64,000 nt of DNA from Picochlorum sp. 'celeri' (taxonomy: Eukaryota > Chlorophyta > Trebouxiophyceae): positions 599,497 through 663,496 of the forward strand of contig JAACMV010000021.1 in the NCBI GenBank assembly GCA_010909725.1, written 5' to 3'. Below, one piece after another: positions 20,665 to 30,039 of the stretch (position 1 is its first letter; every line of letters begins with the position of its first letter). A program made the translations under genes and the position numbers. The notes beneath the pieces were generated by a model that ran no database searches, was not told the origin of the DNA, and saw only the letters and a program-made list of their open reading frames with translations.

Positions 20665-21413
20665 ATGAAGGCTGTTATGATGGAACGCACTGTCTCCAAA
20701 GTGACTTGCGGAGTCACGTCGGTGTCTCACCGAGGTGTGCACCACCGAGTTGCGAGGAGCTCGATGGGCATTGAGAAGTCATTGATTAATGGGGTAAGAC
20801 AGGGTAGAATGGTGTCTATGCAGGCAAAGAAGGCGCCAGAGTTGCCGCCAGTTGTGAGCCCAACACAAGGAGAGGTGTGTGTCACGTTGAGTTTTCTCAT
20901 GTAATCTTCGGTATATGTGTAGCTCACACGCTGAATGTCATATCTGTAGCCGGAATGGTACGCTCTTGTGGCTAGAGCCGAGTTTTTCTTCAACGATGTG
21001 CAAAATGAGACTTTGGCCGAACAGTTGAGAGAATTGAAGCGCTATTACGAAGAGAATGGTCGTGAGCAGGACTTTTTCTTCGTATGTGAGCCAGAATGGT
21101 TGGACAAGTTCCCAGAAGCAAAGAGCGTCAAGAGACCAGCTGTAGCTTTGGTTTCCACAGATAAAGAATGGATGGTGTACGTCGGTTAGACTTGTTTGTC
21201 ATGTATGATGTTCTAGATATTGATTGTCAATGCTTGCTTGTGTGCAGATTTATGAAACTTCGTCTTGACAGGGTTCTGAAGTTGGATCTGGGCAACATGT
21301 CTATAGATGCTGCCACAAAGTCTACAGCCAAGGTTCCAGAATTTGAACCTCAGGAATGGAATGCTCCATACACACCATACTCAAAGGGATGGTGGGAAGT
21401 CTTCATGAGATAA
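20665..21413 (+). CDS. YCF54: Ycf54 (LCAA), Mg-protoporphyrin ester cyclase partner, plastid
   Basis: Supports the aerobic cyclase (AcsF/CHL27) that forms the fifth ring of chlorophyll. Exons 20665-20874, 20950-21176 and 21248-21413 give 200 aa. Exon 1 encodes a 60-70 residue basic transit peptide. The mature part has PEWYALVARAEFFFNDVQNE, LRELKRYYEENGREQDFFFV, WMVFMKLRLDRVLKLDLG and the C-terminal WNAPYTPYSKGWWEVF, all typical of cyanobacterial and plastid Ycf54. It is encoded in the nucleus here. It converges on the CCB gene with a 27-bp gap. Confidence 0.92.
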
Positions 21414-21440
21414 TTCATTCATTAATTACATTGATTAATT

Positions 21441-22426
21441 TTACATGGTTTTATCAAGTGCAACAAACAATTTGTCACACCAGGTGGATATCCAAGCCTG
21501 GTCTAGAATGGTGAAGTTTCTCTGGGTTGCAGCTCCCAAGACAACTACCCCATGTGGATGCAACGGTTGGACATGCAAACATTGTGTATTACTTGGCAAA
21601 AACTCTAAAAACTCGAATCTCCCTGGGAACAGCACTAGGTTTGCTAGAGATCGAGGCGAATTAGTGCTCTGGGATTCCTGACACAACTTGCCAGGCACAG
21701 CTGTCCCTGGCTCAACACCAACAGCAGAATATCCTAGGTGGGCAACACACTTTCCTTTCCAAAAGATGACCAATATTTCTGCTTGGGTGGCTTCTCGAAC
21801 CGCATCCCAAAACCTGAATACATTCACATCTATAATGAAACTTTCCCAAACACAAATTTACAGACATTTCGAAAGCACACACCTGACTATCTCTTCTTTC
21901 GCTTGTTTAACACCATCAGCAATATATGTCACATCTCTTCCATCTAGAGTAACCGTTTGGGGCGTTTTGGGCTTTAAAGACAACCACTGAAGTCCAGTGA
22001 GGCCTAGAACAGCAGCAATACAAATGGTTGCAACATCAGCCCTTGACTGCGAGGAACTCGCCACCAACGCCGGGTTCGCCTGCATCAACAGGTCATCAGC
22101 ATAAATGCACTTTATATGACTCATAAACTCTAACATACCCCATCGATGAGCCTGTTACCGACCACAGTAAGCACTCCTACAGCTGAAGACACCAGGGGAA
22201 GAAGTCTCAACTTTTCTGCTTTTTCTTCCTGCACAAAACGACATTAAATCGTCGATCGACTCAGGTATTAAATAATTTTATGCCTTATTCGTACGTTCAT
22301 AGCACACATTGGCCTCGTATACCCCGGTGCGAAGCGACATCTTTTGTGTCGAGTGGCCTCGCGACATGCCATTCCAAAGCCAAACGGTCCAACCGCCGGC
22401 ACATTCACGAGAGATAACCCATGCAT
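21441..22426 (-). CDS. Cytochrome b6f heme-ci assembly factor of the CCB2/CCB4 family
   Basis: Plastid membrane factor for covalent attachment of heme ci to cytochrome b6 (complex C). Four exons: 22426-22295, 22228-22139, 22079-21883, 21813-21441; 263 aa. Exon 1 encodes a transit peptide (MHGLSLVNVPAVGPFGFGM...). The conserved core has EKLRLLPLVSSAVGVLTVVGNRLIDG, then SSSQSRADVATICIAAVLGLTGLQWLSLKPKTP, the two membrane segments typical of the family. The C-terminal part (FWDAVREATQAEILVIFWKG) matches the soluble domain. CCB2 and CCB4 are paralogues and I cannot tell which this is. Confidence 0.85.
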
Positions 22427-22647
22427 TGTTATCTCATCTTACATAATAATAAAAACAAATCGCTACAATCGAGTAAACTGTGAGGTGCACATCAACATTG
22501 ATACCAAGTCTACTCTGTGATGATGAAAAAATATTGCTCACCCATAAGGAAAAAAAAAAGGAAAGGAACACATGCATATGCCATGAAATGATGAAAAAGT
22601 CATCAGCAATAGTGGTTGGACTCAAATCACGAGAACATTAGCGACTT

Positions 22648-23271
22648 TCAACCCAGATTCATGCCAAAGTTGGTCATCTTCAACCCTGACTTTTCCAAGG
22701 CCTCTTGAAGGTTTGGAAACCTCTGATTCATCTCCGAGTTCGAGGGCTTCTTTGCAAATGACGGCATCTTTCCAGTGCTCAGAAACTCCTCAAGCTCTTG
22801 CACATCTTCCGGCGTGACCTTCAATCTGTTGTACGCACTTTTGATTTTCGAATCCTGCGGATCAATCTTGGAAGCAGTCTCATAGAATCGGAGGGCAGCC
22901 TCTCGATGGCCAAGTTTCTCCTCTGCTACCCCCTTCCTGTACTGCAACTTTGCATGCTGAACCCTTTTGAAATGAATCGTGTCATACCCCAACAATGTAT
23001 CAGCCAATGCTGACGCTTCCTGATATTTCTCCAGATTCAGTAGACACAGAATCCCGTTAAGCTCACAAGGTATTTTCGCAATCATGCATTGTTGCATGAG
23101 CTCGGAACCTGAATCCAAACTATTACTAGCTACGATGGAATCAATCACAGCTGCAATATCCTTGTACTCGGAGAGCGCTTCGGAAAACTTGCTTGTACGG
23201 AACATCTCGTTTGCCTTTTCCCTTCGAGTTCCGCACTCGTTCAATCGAGACTGTATGTCGTTCGCACTCAT
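22648..23271 (-). CDS. TPR-repeat protein, unknown
   Basis: 207 aa, one exon. Helical repeats run from residue ~15 to ~155, with a TPR-like pattern in RREKANEMFRTSKFSEALSEY, LNLEKYQEASALADTLL and YRKGVAEEKLGHREAALRFY. This resembles the TPR part of large immunophilins and Hsp90 co-chaperones but without a catalytic domain. The C-terminal 50 residues carry FLSTGKMPSFAKKP and end in MTNFGMNLG. No targeting signal is evident. A co-chaperone role is plausible from the repeat type only. Confidence 0.75.
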   Translation of the reverse strand: MSANDIQSRLNECGTRREKANEMFRTSKFSEALSEYKDIAAVIDSIVASNSLDSGSELMQQCMIAKIPCELNGILCLLNLEKYQEASALADTLLGYDTIHFKRVQHAKLQYRKGVAEEKLGHREAALRFYETASKIDPQDSKIKSAYNRLKVTPEDVQELEEFLSTGKMPSFAKKPSNSEMNQRFPNLQEALEKSGLKMTNFGMNLG

Positions 23272-23764
23272 ATTATAGATAGAATATATATGTTGTCTTC
23301 TATTATCCTTCCGAACCCAAAGAGTATCGATAAAAACCTATGCAAAGACCCGATCAGAGAGTCAACATGTGTTTCACTCTCTTCAAAGAACGTAATGACG
23401 ACAGAGTAAACGCACCCTTCTTTCTGGCAAATGACTTTGTTTGTTTTAGACAAGGGTTTTAAATGTACAACGCATTGCTGATAGCACAAGGCTCTGGGTC
23501 AACATGAGCAATCAAAGGCTCCGGGCAGGAGAGGACGGTCGCGCCTTCCGGGACAGGCGCCTGTCAAAGCAATTTGACGACGGGATACCTTCCTCCATTG
23601 ACAAATCAAATTCGAATCTGTATCGATCGGAATATCTTGTTATACAAACAGGCAATTATTGTGGACTTTGTTGTCCGTGACAAGGGTGTGGTCGATAGAC
23701 TGGAGACATTTGCAGCACAGAGGTTGAAATTTGTGCCAAGGCTTGGCCATTGTTGTAATGGCTT
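23272..23764. other. Divergent intergenic region (TPR protein / sulfotransferase)
   Basis: 493 bp. A 58-codon open frame begins at ATG 23504 and could be a short leader ORF, but it has no recognisable features. A 14-bp palindrome (gacaggcgcctgtc) lies at 23552-23565. No RNA gene was recognised. Confidence 0.5.
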
Positions 23765-24751
23765 ATGTCCACGATAAGAATGTTTTTCTGTAATCAAGGA
23801 ATCGTTCCATGGACACTCTTCATCCTGTTGTGCGTTCTGGTAGTGCTGACGTGTCTTCTGGCTCTGCAGCGCACTGTGCTACCTCCCCTGGTAGGAGGAA
23901 TTTCATTGAATGGGCCGGTCAAGGCCTTCGATGTTGCACATGCTGGACGCAAGGATGATGATAAATTTTCCCGTACAAGTGGACCGTCATGTCAGAAGCA
24001 GAAGGAGTGTTTGTTTGTTGTGAGTCCTGGTCTCTCAGGTTCAACAGCTTTGATGGATGCACTCAACCAGTTCCCAGGAGTATTCATCCGAGGGGAAAAC
24101 GGTGCCATGATGGGTCATGTGTGGAATCTTTATACAACATACGACAGATTCTCAGCACATTATATGGATGACTCTGTAGAAGCGGAGATGGCCAAATACG
24201 AACGATTTGTTCACAGGGGGGCAAAGCCTGCGTGGTACAACGAATTCAACCACGATAAGATCCGTTGTCTGCCGTATGATATCTTTCGGACTTTATATGG
24301 ATATTCAGGTTTCCAAGAGTATATCGTGGGGTTCAAAGAGACAAGGTTTTGGGAGGTGGATAGGCTTTTGAAACCAAGGGAGCTTGGTGACTGGGCAGAA
24401 TATCGGTGTGATAATCTCGATCCAGATAAATACGAGGATTTTGTCCGGAATTTGATGTTTCATGAATCTCTCTGTGAGAACACAAAATTCATATTCAATC
24501 ATCGGAGAACTTATGATTACACCAAAGGAACTGGGTTTTATGTGGGGCCAGGACGAGGGAAGGTATTGAAAATGAGACTTGAATGGGCTGAGACTTTCGC
24601 CTCAGAGCATCCTAATAACACAATGACAGTGTATTATGAAGACATGTTTGATTCTAGTATCAATGGTACAGTGATGTCGCAGATTGCAAGATTCTTGGGG
24701 CGTAAGATGCCTACAGGGATTACCTTTGCAAGGCTGCCAAAGTACAGGTAA
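23765..24751 (+). CDS. Type II membrane sulfotransferase-like protein
   Basis: 328 aa. A single membrane segment near residues 14-35 (TLFILLCVLVVLTCLLAL) after a short N-terminus gives Golgi type II topology. The luminal part has a PAPS 5'-phosphosulfate loop (VSPGLSGSTALMDALNQFPG) and IRGENGAMMG, typical of carbohydrate sulfotransferases. FIFNHRRTYDYTKG resembles the 3'-phosphate-binding region, and YYEDM follows near the C-terminus. The acceptor sugar cannot be deduced. The start at 23765 follows an in-frame stop closely; Met6 (23780) is an alternative. The GNAT gene follows on the same strand 83 bp downstream. Confidence 0.8.
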   Translation: MSTIRMFFCNQGIVPWTLFILLCVLVVLTCLLALQRTVLPPLVGGISLNGPVKAFDVAHAGRKDDDKFSRTSGPSCQKQKECLFVVSPGLSGSTALMDALNQFPGVFIRGENGAMMGHVWNLYTTYDRFSAHYMDDSVEAEMAKYERFVHRGAKPAWYNEFNHDKIRCLPYDIFRTLYGYSGFQEYIVGFKETRFWEVDRLLKPRELGDWAEYRCDNLDPDKYEDFVRNLMFHESLCENTKFIFNHRRTYDYTKGTGFYVGPGRGKVLKMRLEWAETFASEHPNNTMTVYYEDMFDSSINGTVMSQIARFLGRKMPTGITFARLPKYR

Positions 24752-24834
24752 ATTACGGGATTGTTGCACAGAGCTTCATGGGCTTGCCTTGGTCCATCTG
24801 GCTACATAATTTTATATTATATGATTTGTAATGA

Positions 24835-25524
24835 ATGGGGCGGGCTATTTGCTCTCTTAGAGTTGTAAGCGTAGCCAAACAAGGCAGCCTGAGCGTCAGG
24901 AAAGCCACCACGTCTTCCGAACTTCGAGCAGCATCGTATGTCAGAGCATACTCCTTTGGGACATATCCTTCTGATAGAAGTGAATATGCTCGGAGGAGTC
25001 ACATCCAATTGACTGCCGATGGGGCATGGGAGCAAATGGAGTCACAGTTGGAGAAAGAAGGACTGGTCTTCTTTCCAATGATTGCTGTGAATGAGACTTT
25101 CAATGACGCAGAGAATCTCATCGCTCAAGGGGTTCATGTAAACATTCCAACAGAATCTGGGATGGAGTATGTGCTAGGCACTCTGGATGTGACAGTAGGA
25201 GTGAAGTTGCCTGCAGAGGAACTGGTTGGTACACACCCCAAAGAATCAGTCGTGGCTGCCCGAGAGAGAGCATATCTTAGCAATATCTGTGTCTTATCAT
25301 CCGCAAGGAGGCAAGGAATTGCGCAATCGTTGATCGAGTCAGCCTGTTTGGAAGCATATGATTTAGGTGTTAGGCATATGTATGTCCATGTTGTGGATGA
25401 GAACTCAGCAGCTATCAGGCTTTATGAAGACAAATGCGGTTTCAAGATTGAAAAGGCAGAGCATGCGGCTATGGCTAGGGCTTTGAATAGACCAAGGAGA
25501 TTGATTCTCCACAAAATGTTGTAA
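24835..25524 (+). CDS. GNAT-family N-acetyltransferase, probably plastid
   Basis: 229 aa. The first ~45 residues (MGRAICSLRVVSVAKQGSLS...) are basic and Ser/Ala-rich like a transit peptide. The GNAT fold follows: LGTLDVTVGVKLP, the acetyl-CoA-binding motif A YLSNICVLSSARRQGIAQSL (R/Q-x-x-G-x-A type) and MYVHVVDENSAAIRLYEDKCGF, the motif-B region. Plastid GNATs in plants acetylate lysines or N-termini; the substrate here is unknown. A TGTAA of the upstream gene (24828-24832) lies directly before this ATG. Its stop is only 10 bp from the stop of the convergent methyltransferase. Confidence 0.8.
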   Translation: MGRAICSLRVVSVAKQGSLSVRKATTSSELRAASYVRAYSFGTYPSDRSEYARRSHIQLTADGAWEQMESQLEKEGLVFFPMIAVNETFNDAENLIAQGVHVNIPTESGMEYVLGTLDVTVGVKLPAEELVGTHPKESVVAARERAYLSNICVLSSARRQGIAQSLIESACLEAYDLGVRHMYVHVVDENSAAIRLYEDKCGFKIEKAEHAAMARALNRPRRLILHKML

Positions 25525-25534
25525 AAAAAATGTT

Positions 25535-26660
25535 TCATGTAAATGACAGTTTGATAATTTCCCTTCTATTCGACTTTCCATCATCAATCACCAAGACAGT
25601 CTCGTGTTTCATGCAACCATCATGATCAACAAGAGATTTGAATGCTGCTACGCCACCACCGACACCAAAATAAAATGACTTGGCAGAAAGGAAACATACG
25701 CCATCTGGTTTCCGAAGGCACTGCAGCACAGAATATCCACGAGCCTATGAAATCCCTCATTATATATATATATTAATCTTCAGGTTAAAAGTATTTCATA
25801 CCTTCTGAATACATTGTAGCAGGCGACTAGTACTATCTATGTTATAAATTGTCTCACTGGTCAACACAATGTCATATGATCCACTCAGCCCCAGGCCCTC
25901 CAACACATCTGTGTCCAATGTGCCCCAGTCTCCAGAAAAAAATCGAGTCTTACATCTCTGGGAATCTAACGACTTCATATTCTCGCGGACGACAGGAATC
26001 GTTAGAGTTTCGATAACCTCTGCATCATAGTCTTGAAAATGCACCTCTGCTGCTCCCAGTGCCATTGCGGTGACTCCAGGCAGTCCTTGTCCAGACCCTA
26101 ATTCAATTATTCTCTTATCCATTATACTTTCCGATCCTAGAGATGCAATATACCGACTGAGGTCAATGCTACATTCCCATATTTTATACCCCCCTTCATA
26201 CTCTCCTGGAATAATATCTGAAGGCATGGATAGATCTCTCGAAACATGTCGGTCATCAGCCCGAATCACTCCCTGTGTAAAACAAACAACCGAAAATCAC
26301 TCTACGATGCATGCACGCATTCGCTTTCTTGCCATCTGTATGAAACCCACCTTGAAGACAGTCACCTGGTCTGACACAGCAAATGGCTCAACTGCTCGCA
26401 GCACCTCTGATCTCTCCACTCCCTAAGGCGCATAGTATCAAATAAATATCTTAATTTTGATGCAATGGTTTAGAAATCATAAATTCACGTACATGGGTAC
26501 CAGCACTGAGGGAAACCTCTAGACTTGGACGACACTGCGGACTGCACTCTTCTTTCACGTTCTCAATATCCTCGGTCTTCTCATTGTCATTAATAAAGTC
26601 GAATTTGAACATTGTATATGCATTGTAAATGCATGCAAGCCTGTAGATCCACGCAGTCAT
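25535..26660 (-). CDS. METTL18/HPM1-like protein-histidine methyltransferase
   Basis: SAM-dependent methyltransferase; family members methylate a histidine of ribosomal protein uL3. Exons 26660-26493, 26422-26351, 26272-25802 and 25744-25535, all introns phase 0 and 57-78 nt; 306 aa. Motifs: SDIIPGEYEGGYKIWECSID (the family hallmark), the SAM loop IIELGSGQGLPGVTAMALGA, VHFQDYDAEVI and IVLTSETIYN. Met17 (26612) starts MFKFDFIND, which matches the MxFxF start of HPM1/METTL18, so the true start may be there (290 aa). It diverges from RAD9 across 114 bp. Confidence 0.88.
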
Positions 26661-26774
26661 AACACTGCATTCAATGCTCCAGTTGCAACAGATCCAATGA
26701 CCCCGGATTTTTTCAAACGACTATCGGTACAATGGGACGGGCTGCAGGCTTGCACGTATCATATTTAATTACAG

Positions 26775-28055
26775 ATGAGTTCTGAGACTTTAAAATTTGT
26801 CCTGGGAGATGGGCAGTTGAAAGCTTTTCGGACCTGTCTGACAGGTCTCTATAAAATAGGTTCAAACCTCATGATCACAGGGAATCGCTCACAGGTTCGT
26901 ATACTTTTCGTATCATCTTATATTGAAGATTTTAGTCACAAATTTCATGCCTGTAGATCCGCTTCTCTGCGTGCAATGGGAACCGTTCAGCTTTCATGTC
27001 AACTGCTCTAGACAGAGGTTTTTTCACATCCTACGAATACAGCGATGATACTGGAGAATTACAGGCAGTACTGAGTTTTAGGGTATGTATTTGTACCACG
27101 TCTGCGTCCGTCTCTGCGTGATTGACGTGAATGTCTGTGACGCAGAATGTATTGCCAATCATCAGGACATCCAGGGTTCGTATAGCTTCATTTTCTCTCA
27201 TACCGACAGCGAATCTTTTGATCGCGTCACTTGAATGTGATACTGGTACGTACAATCATGTATATTTTAATCCCAGGCCATTTGTTGACACATCTATATT
27301 GGATGCAATGTATGCAGGCATGATGAAGGAGTATAGGGTACCATTTACTGAGGAACAGAACTTTTCATCTCGCATGCCGCGCGATATGCCTCATGTAAAG
27401 TTCACATCAGATTCAGGATCATTATCGAAGGTTTTGTCGACGTTTCACTCGGGGGTGGATGTCATTGCAATCAAATGTGATTCCTCTCAATCAGTGCATG
27501 ATGCTGTGATTGAGTTCCGAACATACATGATGCAAGATGGTGGGTAGTTTAATAGTTTCTGTACACTGTTTGAATGCGTGGTGATACTTTATTTACTCCT
27601 GCTTGCTTGGCTATGCAGAGGTGGCACATAATTCTCTTCACACGTCGCTAGAATTCAGGAGCAACATTGCCTTTAGATCGTTCTCGAATACATTGGGAAT
27701 CCCAATAGAAGTGGCCTTCAATTTGAAAGACTTCTCTAGTATTGTTTCGACTGCTGAGAATTTAGGTGCACCGCTTACAATCATATGTGCTGCACCAGGA
27801 GATCCACTACTTGCACTCTGCACCTTGTCACAAGATGTAGAAATTGAGCTTATTCTGTCAACATTGCCCGGAGAGGCAGCATCACAAAATTTAAGACAAT
27901 CAGAAATTCGAGAGATGAGCGTATTTCAGGCGAATGAAGACGGAAATCCATTTGATATGGCTACAGGTGTAGGTGAAGAATTTGTGACTTCTCCGCAGGA
28001 AAGCCCTTTCTACTCTCAAGATGGTGGCCCAACGTTGCCAGGATATATAGCCTAA
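26775..28055 (+). CDS. RAD9: Checkpoint clamp subunit RAD9
   Basis: Subunit of the 9-1-1 (RAD9-HUS1-RAD1) clamp loaded at damaged DNA to activate ATR signalling. Exons 26775-26894, 26957-27082, 27146-27539 and 27619-28055; 358 aa. Family marks are LKFVLGDGQLKAFRTCLTGL, SACNGNRSAFMSTAL, FFTSYEY and a second PCNA-like half (EFRSNIAFRSFSNTLGIPIE, then EVAFNLKDFSSIV). The C-terminal tail is short, with acidic and Ser/Pro residues (EEFVTSPQESPF) that might be phosphorylated. A TGTAA follows at 28074-28078. Confidence 0.88.
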
Positions 28056-28073
28056 ATGATATAAGACATGATA

Positions 28074-28078
28074 TGTAA
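28074..28078 (+). terminator. Poly(A) signal TGTAA for RAD9
   Basis: TGTAA 19 nt past the RAD9 stop, at the distance expected for a chlorophyte poly(A) signal. Confidence 0.55.
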
Positions 28079-28376
28079 CTCGTTACCAGCAAATCTGCAT
28101 GCCCAAAATTTCCAATCAGGTGGGAGCAGACCATGCACCCACATTCACCTGGTTGTGTCGAAATCTCATTGGACGCCAGAATCATCGCATGGTCGCATGT
28201 CCGTTGAAAGGGGGTCTTTGAAAGGAGATGGTCGACATGGTACTCGTGCGACAGGATTTCCGTGGGTCCATTTCCCGATACAGACGCGAAATTCGGTCGA
28301 CAATAGTATTGAATTTCACTCAGTCTGTAAGGATTACTGTGCTGCGAACGCTTGTCTATGCATTGCGAACAGTAGG

Positions 28377-29018
28377 ATGCTCTTTTTCAGTTGCTGCAAG
28401 CCTGTTTCAGCACCAGCCGACCGTTCCTCGTCCGATTTGGAATTGGATACGAGGAAACTAGACGCTGGATTGTCCAGAAGTACAAAAGAACTGAGAATTC
28501 TACAACAAGCACCTGTTCCAATCACAGCAGATGGGAAAGGGAAACCACAGCACTCTCCGCGTAGTCTGTTTGAAGCTAGCGCATATCGCATAGCGTTCCA
28601 TGAGGAAAAGGCCCGCCAAGAACTGAACAAGCCAGAAGAAGACCATCATGGACTGCCTCAGAAGTTTTTGGAAGCGTATGTGAATGCTCTCAAGGATGGA
28701 AACACAGCTTGGGCCAGCAACCCAGAGGTGGCTGACCTCTTCTCTGATGATGTCAAAATGACAGGACAGGATAAAAAGACCACAGAAGGAAAGCCCCAGG
28801 TTATTAGAAGATTGAATAAAGGAATTGAAATGCTTGTTCAGATGGCAGGAAAGGATGCCGCAGTGCCAACATGGGAAATTGAAGGTCCCAATCTGACCGA
28901 CAAGATTTCTCATGAATACAAATGTACTATTCGTAGGGGAGCTATGAGGGTTTCATTCAGGCTCGAATTTACAATAATTCGGGGCAAGATTGCAGAGTTC
29001 AGCAATACCAGAACGTGA
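28377..29018 (+). CDS. NTF2/SnoaL-like fold protein, unknown
   Basis: 213 aa from the ATG at 28377 (MLFFSCCKP). The frame is open further upstream to 28068, but that part has no protein-like features and lies directly after RAD9, so I take the later start. The C-terminal ~120 residues (FLEAYVNALKDGNTAWASNP to KIAEFSNTRT) fit an NTF2-like cone: an initial helix, VADLFSDDVKMTG, and final strands MRVSFRLEFTIIRGKIAEF. The CC pair near the N-terminus could be lipidated. Function is unknown. A TGTAA follows at 29042-29046. Confidence 0.65.
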   Translation: MLFFSCCKPVSAPADRSSSDLELDTRKLDAGLSRSTKELRILQQAPVPITADGKGKPQHSPRSLFEASAYRIAFHEEKARQELNKPEEDHHGLPQKFLEAYVNALKDGNTAWASNPEVADLFSDDVKMTGQDKKTTEGKPQVIRRLNKGIEMLVQMAGKDAAVPTWEIEGPNLTDKISHEYKCTIRRGAMRVSFRLEFTIIRGKIAEFSNTRT

Positions 29019-29147
29019 TTTTCAATAGAGTACAATTCATATGTAAAAAGCAGTCAGGGTATACCTGTTACAACAACGAAAGAACACGCAAAATTACGTG
29101 CCGACAAATACAATGGCTTTGAACACTCCGGAGTGGATTCAATGGAT

Positions 29148-29690
29148 CTAGGACGCGTGCATCTTGACAGCCAGTGCCCGATACTCCTCTTCATTTCCCA
29201 TCTCCCACAGCTTTGCAGCATATGAATTCAATGGAGAGTCTACATTCGCGTCCCCTAAAAGACTTTGTATCGATTGCAAGATACTCTTCACACTATAGGC
29301 CGCAGACCATTTCTCCTTTAATATATCGAGGCAAATGTTGCCCTCGGTATCTACATTGGGGTGAAAGCACCCAGTGACGAACTTGACCACAGGAGCTTTG
29401 AACGGATACTCTTCTGTGAATTTCAAACTCAACTTGAATGTTAAACCTTCAAAAACTGTATCGGCGGGTCCTTTAATGGTCCCAATCCAATTAAATAAAG
29501 AGTCACCGTTGGGGAAAGCTGACACCTGCCCATCGTCATTCTGCATCATGCTCATAAGCTCCTGTTGTAACCGTTTCGTCACAGAACCAGATGTATTCTC
29601 ACTTTTTGAAACTGGCATACTGTCTCCCTTCCTTGCACCAGCGCGCGAGGGTGTCCCATCCGACATCTGATGAGCTGACTCGTGAATCAT
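29148..29690 (-). CDS. Ubiquitin-conjugating enzyme E2, UBE2C (UBC19/20) type
   Basis: E2 that works with the anaphase-promoting complex to ubiquitinate mitotic cyclins. 180 aa in one exon. The N-terminal extension (~36 residues, Ser/Gly-rich) precedes VTKRLQQELMSMM. Core motifs are FNWIGTIKGPADTVFEGLTF, HPN at 110-112, catalytic Cys120 in GNICLDILKEKWSAAYSV and LLGDANVDSPLNSYAAKLW. These match UBE2C better than other E2s. Met9 (29666) is an alternative start. Downstream TTACA (29068-29072) is a possible poly(A) signal. Confidence 0.88.
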   Translation of the reverse strand: MIHESAHQMSDGTPSRAGARKGDSMPVSKSENTSGSVTKRLQQELMSMMQNDDGQVSAFPNGDSLFNWIGTIKGPADTVFEGLTFKLSLKFTEEYPFKAPVVKFVTGCFHPNVDTEGNICLDILKEKWSAAYSVKSILQSIQSLLGDANVDSPLNSYAAKLWEMGNEEEYRALAVKMHAS

Positions 29691-30039
29691 AACTTGTCAC
29701 TGCAAAACAGTCTCAATATATCCTTGAGTAGCCTAAAATAAAATAATATCTATATATCTAGCAATAGAAACAGATATAGATATGAATGAGCCACAATGCC
29801 CAATAGGACCGACAATGCCATAACCGACTCTCGACGAGGCGCCCTCGAGGGTCATGGCGCCAGGCTCCCACGAGACCCTGCCCATGTCTTGGAGAAACCC
29901 AGAATGATTACAGATCTCATCCATGCTAGGATGAGAATATGTTGTTCATATGGGGTGATACGAGACGGATCGAGCTATCAGTAGGCTTGTACTAGATGAG
30001 ACTGCTGTGGTGTTCAGTCTGCAACGCACAGACAAGGCC
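29691..30039. other. Divergent intergenic region (E2 / MeaB-like)
   Basis: 349 bp. It contains AT-rich DNA (29725-29785) and GC-rich inverted bits (two ggcgcc sites flanking ccctcgaggg). A 62-codon frame at 29796-29984 lacks family features. An untranslated leader exon of the next gene is possible. Confidence 0.45.

Noticed and set aside
23504..23680. 58-codon frame upstream of the sulfotransferase, considered as its first exon
   Set aside because: An in-frame stop directly precedes the sulfotransferase ATG and no suitable acceptor lies between.
28068..28376. N-terminal extension of the NTF2-like gene
   Set aside because: The frame is open, but the region begins 12 bp after RAD9, includes its poly(A) signal and looks non-coding.
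29796..29984. 62-codon frame before the MeaB-like gene, considered as a presequence exon
   Set aside because: No donor of the right phase joins it to the GTPase frame.
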